From CAUZFZ01 sp963579025 (GTDB lineage: Bacteria > Planctomycetota > Planctomycetia > Planctomycetales > Planctomycetaceae), in NCBI GenBank assembly GCA_963579025.1, contig CAUZFZ010000117.1, positions 1-33,416 of the forward strand: DNA of 33,416 nt. The letters run 5' to 3'. Below are positions 30,821 through 33,416 of this stretch, one piece after another. The notes below the pieces were generated by a model. The model did no database searches. It was not told the DNA's origin and saw nothing but the letters and a program-made list of their open reading frames with translations. The position numbers and the translations under genes were made by a program. Within the stretch, counting starts at the first letter, position 1. Each line of letters begins with the position of its first letter.

Positions 30821-32104
30821 TCACACCTGCGGTTCCCAACCCGGTTCGTATTCGCGAACCCACATGGCCATGGCCTTTTCGTCCGCCATGATGTGACCGT
30901 CCTCCGCACTGCAGTTCAGCGCCCTGCCCGTGCGGTGAGCGATATTGCCCAGGTGACACAACAGGGTGCTCTTGTGACCTTCCAGAATCTCCGCATTCAG
31001 CTTCAGCGGAGTGTCGTTGCGGATGGCAGTCAGGAAATCGGCGATGTGCTCGATGTCGCCCTGGTTGCCGGTCAGTGTGTCGGTCAGTTTGTCGATGGCG
31101 TTGTAGAAGCGACACGTGCCACCGCCGTCCACTTCAACCGTGCCTTTCTCACCGTAGAAGGTGACGAACACGTTGCGGTGCCGATTGCAGCTCAGCGCAT
31201 CCCAGGCCACTGACTTCCGGCCCTCGAACTCGAACGCGACATTGTGCGTGTCCGGTGTCTGCTGATCGTCTTCAAAACGATACCGTCCGCCGGCTGAACT
31301 AACGCGAATCGGGTATTCGGCCTGCAGACCCCAGCGGCACAGGTCCAGTGCGTGAATGCCGTTGTTGCCCAGTTCACCATTGCCCCAGTGCCAGAGCCAG
31401 TGCCAGTTGTAGTGAACGCGGTTGTCGTAATAGGCGGTGCGAGGAGCCGGGCCCTGCCACATGTCGAAATCGAGGTGCTCCGGCACCGCTACTTTCTTGC
31501 CCTTGCCAATCGTGCCGCGAGCGTTTCCGTACCAGGACGTCGCGTGATAGACGCGCCCGATGGCCCCGTCCCACATGCGTTGCATGGCTTCAGTAATGGA
31601 CGCCGAACTGCGGCGTTGTGAGCCCATCTGCACGGCTCGTTTGTGTTTACGAGCAGCCTGCACCATCAGCTCGCCCTCGTTGGGATTGTGGCTGCACGGC
31701 TTTTCCACGTAACAGTGCTTGCCGGCATTGCAGGCCATGATGGTCGCTGGAGCGTGCCAGTGATTCGGCGCGGCACAGATGAGGGCGTCGACATCGGGGT
31801 CGTCCAGGATGTGGCGGAAGTCCTGAGTCGGTTTCGGCGCTTTCCCCGCGACCTTCTCGACGTCCGCGGCCCCGGCGGCCGCTCGATTGGAATCGACGTC
31901 GGCCACGTACTTGACTTCGACGCCGGGCTGTCCGGCAAAGCTTCGAGCCAGCGATCGCCCGCGACTCATACCCATTACGCCAACCGTCACCTTCTGGCTG
32001 ACTGATTCCTGAGCAAGTGCTGCTCCACGAGTCACGATGTACCCCGCCGCAGCCGCGCCAGCCGTTCCGTCCAGAAACTGACGTCGATTCAGTCCACCTG
32101 ACAT
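30821..32104 (-). CDS. Tat-exported Gfo/Idh/MocA family oxidoreductase (second copy)
   Basis: A 427-residue exported oxidoreductase with a Tat signal starting MSGGLNRRQFLDGTAG (Arg7-Arg8) and a hydrophobic stretch ending ALAQE. The Rossmann motif GVMGMSRGRS, the acidic VADVDSN, APNHWHAPATIMA and EKPCSHNPNEGEL follow. The C-terminal domain has YNWHWLWHWGNGELGNNGIHALD and the terminal tail WVREYEPGW. It differs from the protein at 18300-19646 by its EKPCSHN and HWHWGNGE motifs, so it belongs to another subgroup of the same exported family. ATG 32104 is preferred because GGGGAT lies 7 bases upstream and the Tat signal begins there; longer readings are not credible. Substrate unknown, probably a carbohydrate derivative. 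Confidence 0.9.
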   Translation of the reverse strand: MSGGLNRRQFLDGTAGAAAAGYIVTRGAALAQESVSQKVTVGVMGMSRGRSLARSFAGQPGVEVKYVADVDSNRAAAGAADVEKVAGKAPKPTQDFRHILDDPDVDALICAAPNHWHAPATIMACNAGKHCYVEKPCSHNPNEGELMVQAARKHKRAVQMGSQRRSSASITEAMQRMWDGAIGRVYHATSWYGNARGTIGKGKKVAVPEHLDFDMWQGPAPRTAYYDNRVHYNWHWLWHWGNGELGNNGIHALDLCRWGLQAEYPIRVSSAGGRYRFEDDQQTPDTHNVAFEFEGRKSVAWDALSCNRHRNVFVTFYGEKGTVEVDGGGTCRFYNAIDKLTDTLTGNQGDIEHIADFLTAIRNDTPLKLNAEILEGHKSTLLCHLGNIAHRTGRALNCSAEDGHIMADEKAMAMWVREYEPGWEPQV

Positions 32105-32597
32105 AGTTTGATCCCCGATGTTTCCATGAGAGTGAGATGCTGATTTGAGTCGCATTACGCCGACGCGGACCTTAGCAGAAGTCACGAGAATCGATCCAGA
32201 AGAGACTGGTACCACCGGCGCTGGCATCATGGCCATTGGCCTCAGAGATCGCCTCACAGTACGTGTTGCTGTTGCTTGGCCAGATTCAGTCAGGCCACGG
32301 CCTGAAACTGCCACACAGGGCGAACGTGATGCCTGATTCCGTGAAACGACTGCTTCCCGCTTTACCAGTGCCGTCCCCTTCTCAGAGCAAAGCCGAACCG
32401 AAACGCATCGAGAAGAAATGACACCGGCTATTCCGTCAGACAATCAACCAGTTCTGACGGAGACAGAAATGACGACCAGCTACCTTTCAGAGAGTCCTGC
32501 GCAGACTGAGTTCACCATCTGAAATTCCGATCTCGTGCAAGTGCCCTATTCGACAGCGCTGCGAGCCATCAAGACCACTGACAGCGATCCATTCTCG
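32105..32597. other. Intergenic region before the small-ORF array, no secure gene
   Basis: About 490 bases. A 34-codon plus-strand frame starts at the first copy of the short repeat (ATG 32418, ends 32522) and contains an internal ATG at 32469 that has GGAG 6 bases upstream. It is too short and unrecognised to call. The stop of a 61-codon frame (32236-32421) overlaps that ATG. The promoter of the minus-strand oxidoreductase should lie at its left end. Confidence 0.5.
32418..32430 (+). repeat. Short direct repeat, copy 1 (ATGACACCGGCTA)
   Basis: First of three same-strand copies. It overlaps the stop codon of a short upstream frame (AATGA) and lies at the left edge of the small-ORF region. 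Confidence 0.7.
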
Positions 32598-32901
32598 ATG
32601 GTGATTCGCTGCTCGATTGATTGGGCTGCTATCGCTCAGTGCGTCAATCAGGGAATCGACAGTCACCTTGAAGCCATCTGCGATCCAAACGACGTGTTTG
32701 ACAATGGCACCTGCTCAGTAACGCCACAGTCGCTTTGTGTGCTGCTGCGAAGAATGGGAGACAGAGTTTCGGGATACGGACAAACATGCAGCAGATGACC
32801 TCTGGGACGCTGCTACATCGCTCCAAAGCGCCATTCTGATGGTGCTTGGGATTGATGAGTACGGCAGATACATCGGACGTGAGGAAATGGGGCTTGAATG
32901 A
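32598..32901 (+). pseudogene. Small ORF of unknown function, apparently frameshifted
   Basis: The frame from ATG 32598 reads MVIRCSIDWAAIAQCVNQG, later FDNGTCSVTPQSLCVLLRR, then a nonsense tail stopping at 32796-32798. A +1 frame overlapping from about 32755 continues plausibly as EEWETEFRDTDKHAADDLWD and SAILMVLGIDEYGRYIGREE, stopping at 32899-32901 at repeat copy 2. The two pieces together make a coherent acidic protein of about 100 residues similar in style to the next gene. A single-base shift near 32755-32765 would join them. It may be a true pseudogene, a sequencing error, or two overlapping frames. I do not recognise the family. Confidence 0.5.
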
Positions 32902-32910
32902 CACCGGCTA
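32898..32910 (+). repeat. Short direct repeat, copy 2 (ATGACACCGGCTA)
   Basis: Identical 13 bases to copy 1, again overlapping the stop codon (TGA 32899-32901) of the ORF before it and lying 42 bases ahead of the next ORF. Confidence 0.7.
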
Positions 32911-32952
32911 AGCCTATGCGAAACCCAAAAGCAATTTGCACTGGAGCGAATC

Positions 32953-33261
32953 ATGGCGTGGGAAATCGGCATCTCAGCAGAGGGCTGGACGGAAATTCGA
33001 GCGGCACTTGAGGAACGATCACGTGAGTCCCTGATTGAAGCCATTGCCGACGACACCTTCGAAGCGGTCTATGCCAAAGCCGACGATCATCATGCAGGCA
33101 GAGCATCCGCTGCTGAGCGAAAAAGGCTGGAACTATTGCCCCATGATCTGCTCGCTGATCGGGCTTTCGAATTGATCGAACAGAACGGCACGTGTGACAA
33201 CGGTGGGTGGGCGTACTGGATCGACCGTGAGGGACATCACCGGATTGAGCTTGTCAGCTAA
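32953..33261 (+). CDS. Small acidic protein of unknown function, in the repeat-bounded array
   Basis: A 102-residue soluble protein (MAWEIGISAEGWTEIRAALE...) with an acidic, helix-rich body, a LPHDLLADRAFELIEQNGTCD stretch split around residue 80, and a compact end GGWAYWIDREGHHRIEL. GGAG lies 8 bases upstream of ATG 32953, so it looks translated. It is placed between repeat copies 2 and 3 and follows the frameshifted ORF of similar size. I do not recognise a named family; this size and setting are common for cargo genes of mobile or accessory regions (inference). Confidence 0.6.
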   Translation: MAWEIGISAEGWTEIRAALEERSRESLIEAIADDTFEAVYAKADDHHAGRASAAERKRLELLPHDLLADRAFELIEQNGTCDNGGWAYWIDREGHHRIELVS

Positions 33262-33262
33262 C

Positions 33263-33273
33263 TGACACCGGCT
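33263..33273 (+). repeat. Short direct repeat, copy 3 (TGACACCGGCT)
   Basis: Eleven bases matching the core of copies 1 and 2, starting one base after the TAA stop of the 102-residue ORF. The flanking bases differ (C before, G after). Confidence 0.65.
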
Positions 33274-33416
33274 GCAAGCACAGATAGCGAGTGCCCGTCG
33301 GGAAACTGGTTTGTGTCTTGAATTGGTGGTGGCCGGACAGACGGCGAGCCGCCGAAGATTGGGATTTTGTTCCCTGACTGCGGAGTTGTGACGGCAGCAA
33401 CGGGCTGATCTCCAGA

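Noticed and set aside
32418..33273. Integron attC sites at the repeated word
   Set aside because: The copies are not palindromic, lack the RYYYAAC/GTTRRRY core pair, and no integrase is in the window.

Overview
The window looks like a stretch of planctomycete chromosome (order Planctomycetales or a close relative, inferred). The evidence is two Tat-exported Gfo/Idh/MocA oxidoreductases, a YdjY-type lipoprotein, a DUF2079 membrane protein, a secreted GH32/43-like protein, an OleA-type condensing enzyme, and many hairpin-forming repeats between genes. The genes are mostly ordinary single-copy chromosomal genes in short operons on both strands. No rRNA, tRNA or CRISPR array was seen.

Left part (1-9236, all minus strand): a paired palindrome (5-51), a tandem universal-stress-like protein, a small membrane protein, a DUF3417-type alpha-glucan phosphorylase, then a three-gene lipid/isoprenoid cluster. 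In transcription order this cluster is an OleA-like thiolase (8934-7849), a squalene-hopene-cyclase-like class II terpene cyclase with a DADD motif (7782-5839), and a DUF116-polyprenyl synthase fusion (5667-3799). It is the best candidate here for an undescribed pathway.

Middle left (9237-14715, minus strand): a flagellar export operon fliN-fliO-fliP-fliQ-fliR-flhB followed by a small membrane-anchored protein. Two things are unusual. FliR carries an inserted EF-hand calcium-binding loop, and FlhB has TPTH in place of the autocleaved NPTH. A perfect 31-bp inverted repeat separates fliR from flhB, and a second hairpin follows flhB.

Middle right (14887-22489, plus strand): a DUF6817/HD-like protein, a secreted GH32/43-like protein, RarA, a Tat-exported oxidoreductase, a 550-bp gap without a convincing gene, and an RND/MMPL transporter. 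Then, on the minus strand, a tight operon apt - unknown 134-aa gene - uvrA-like gene, in which the UvrA lacks the insertion domain.

Right end (26583-33416): a DUF2079 membrane protein and a YdjY-like lipoprotein (plus), a Kdo/WaaP-type kinase and a second Tat-exported oxidoreductase (minus), and then an accessory-looking end. That end holds small ORFs, one apparently frameshifted, separated by three same-strand copies of a short repeat (ATGACACCGGCTA core), which suggests cassette-like modular insertion. The last 155 bases show no gene. All functional calls come from reading motifs by eye; no database search was possible.
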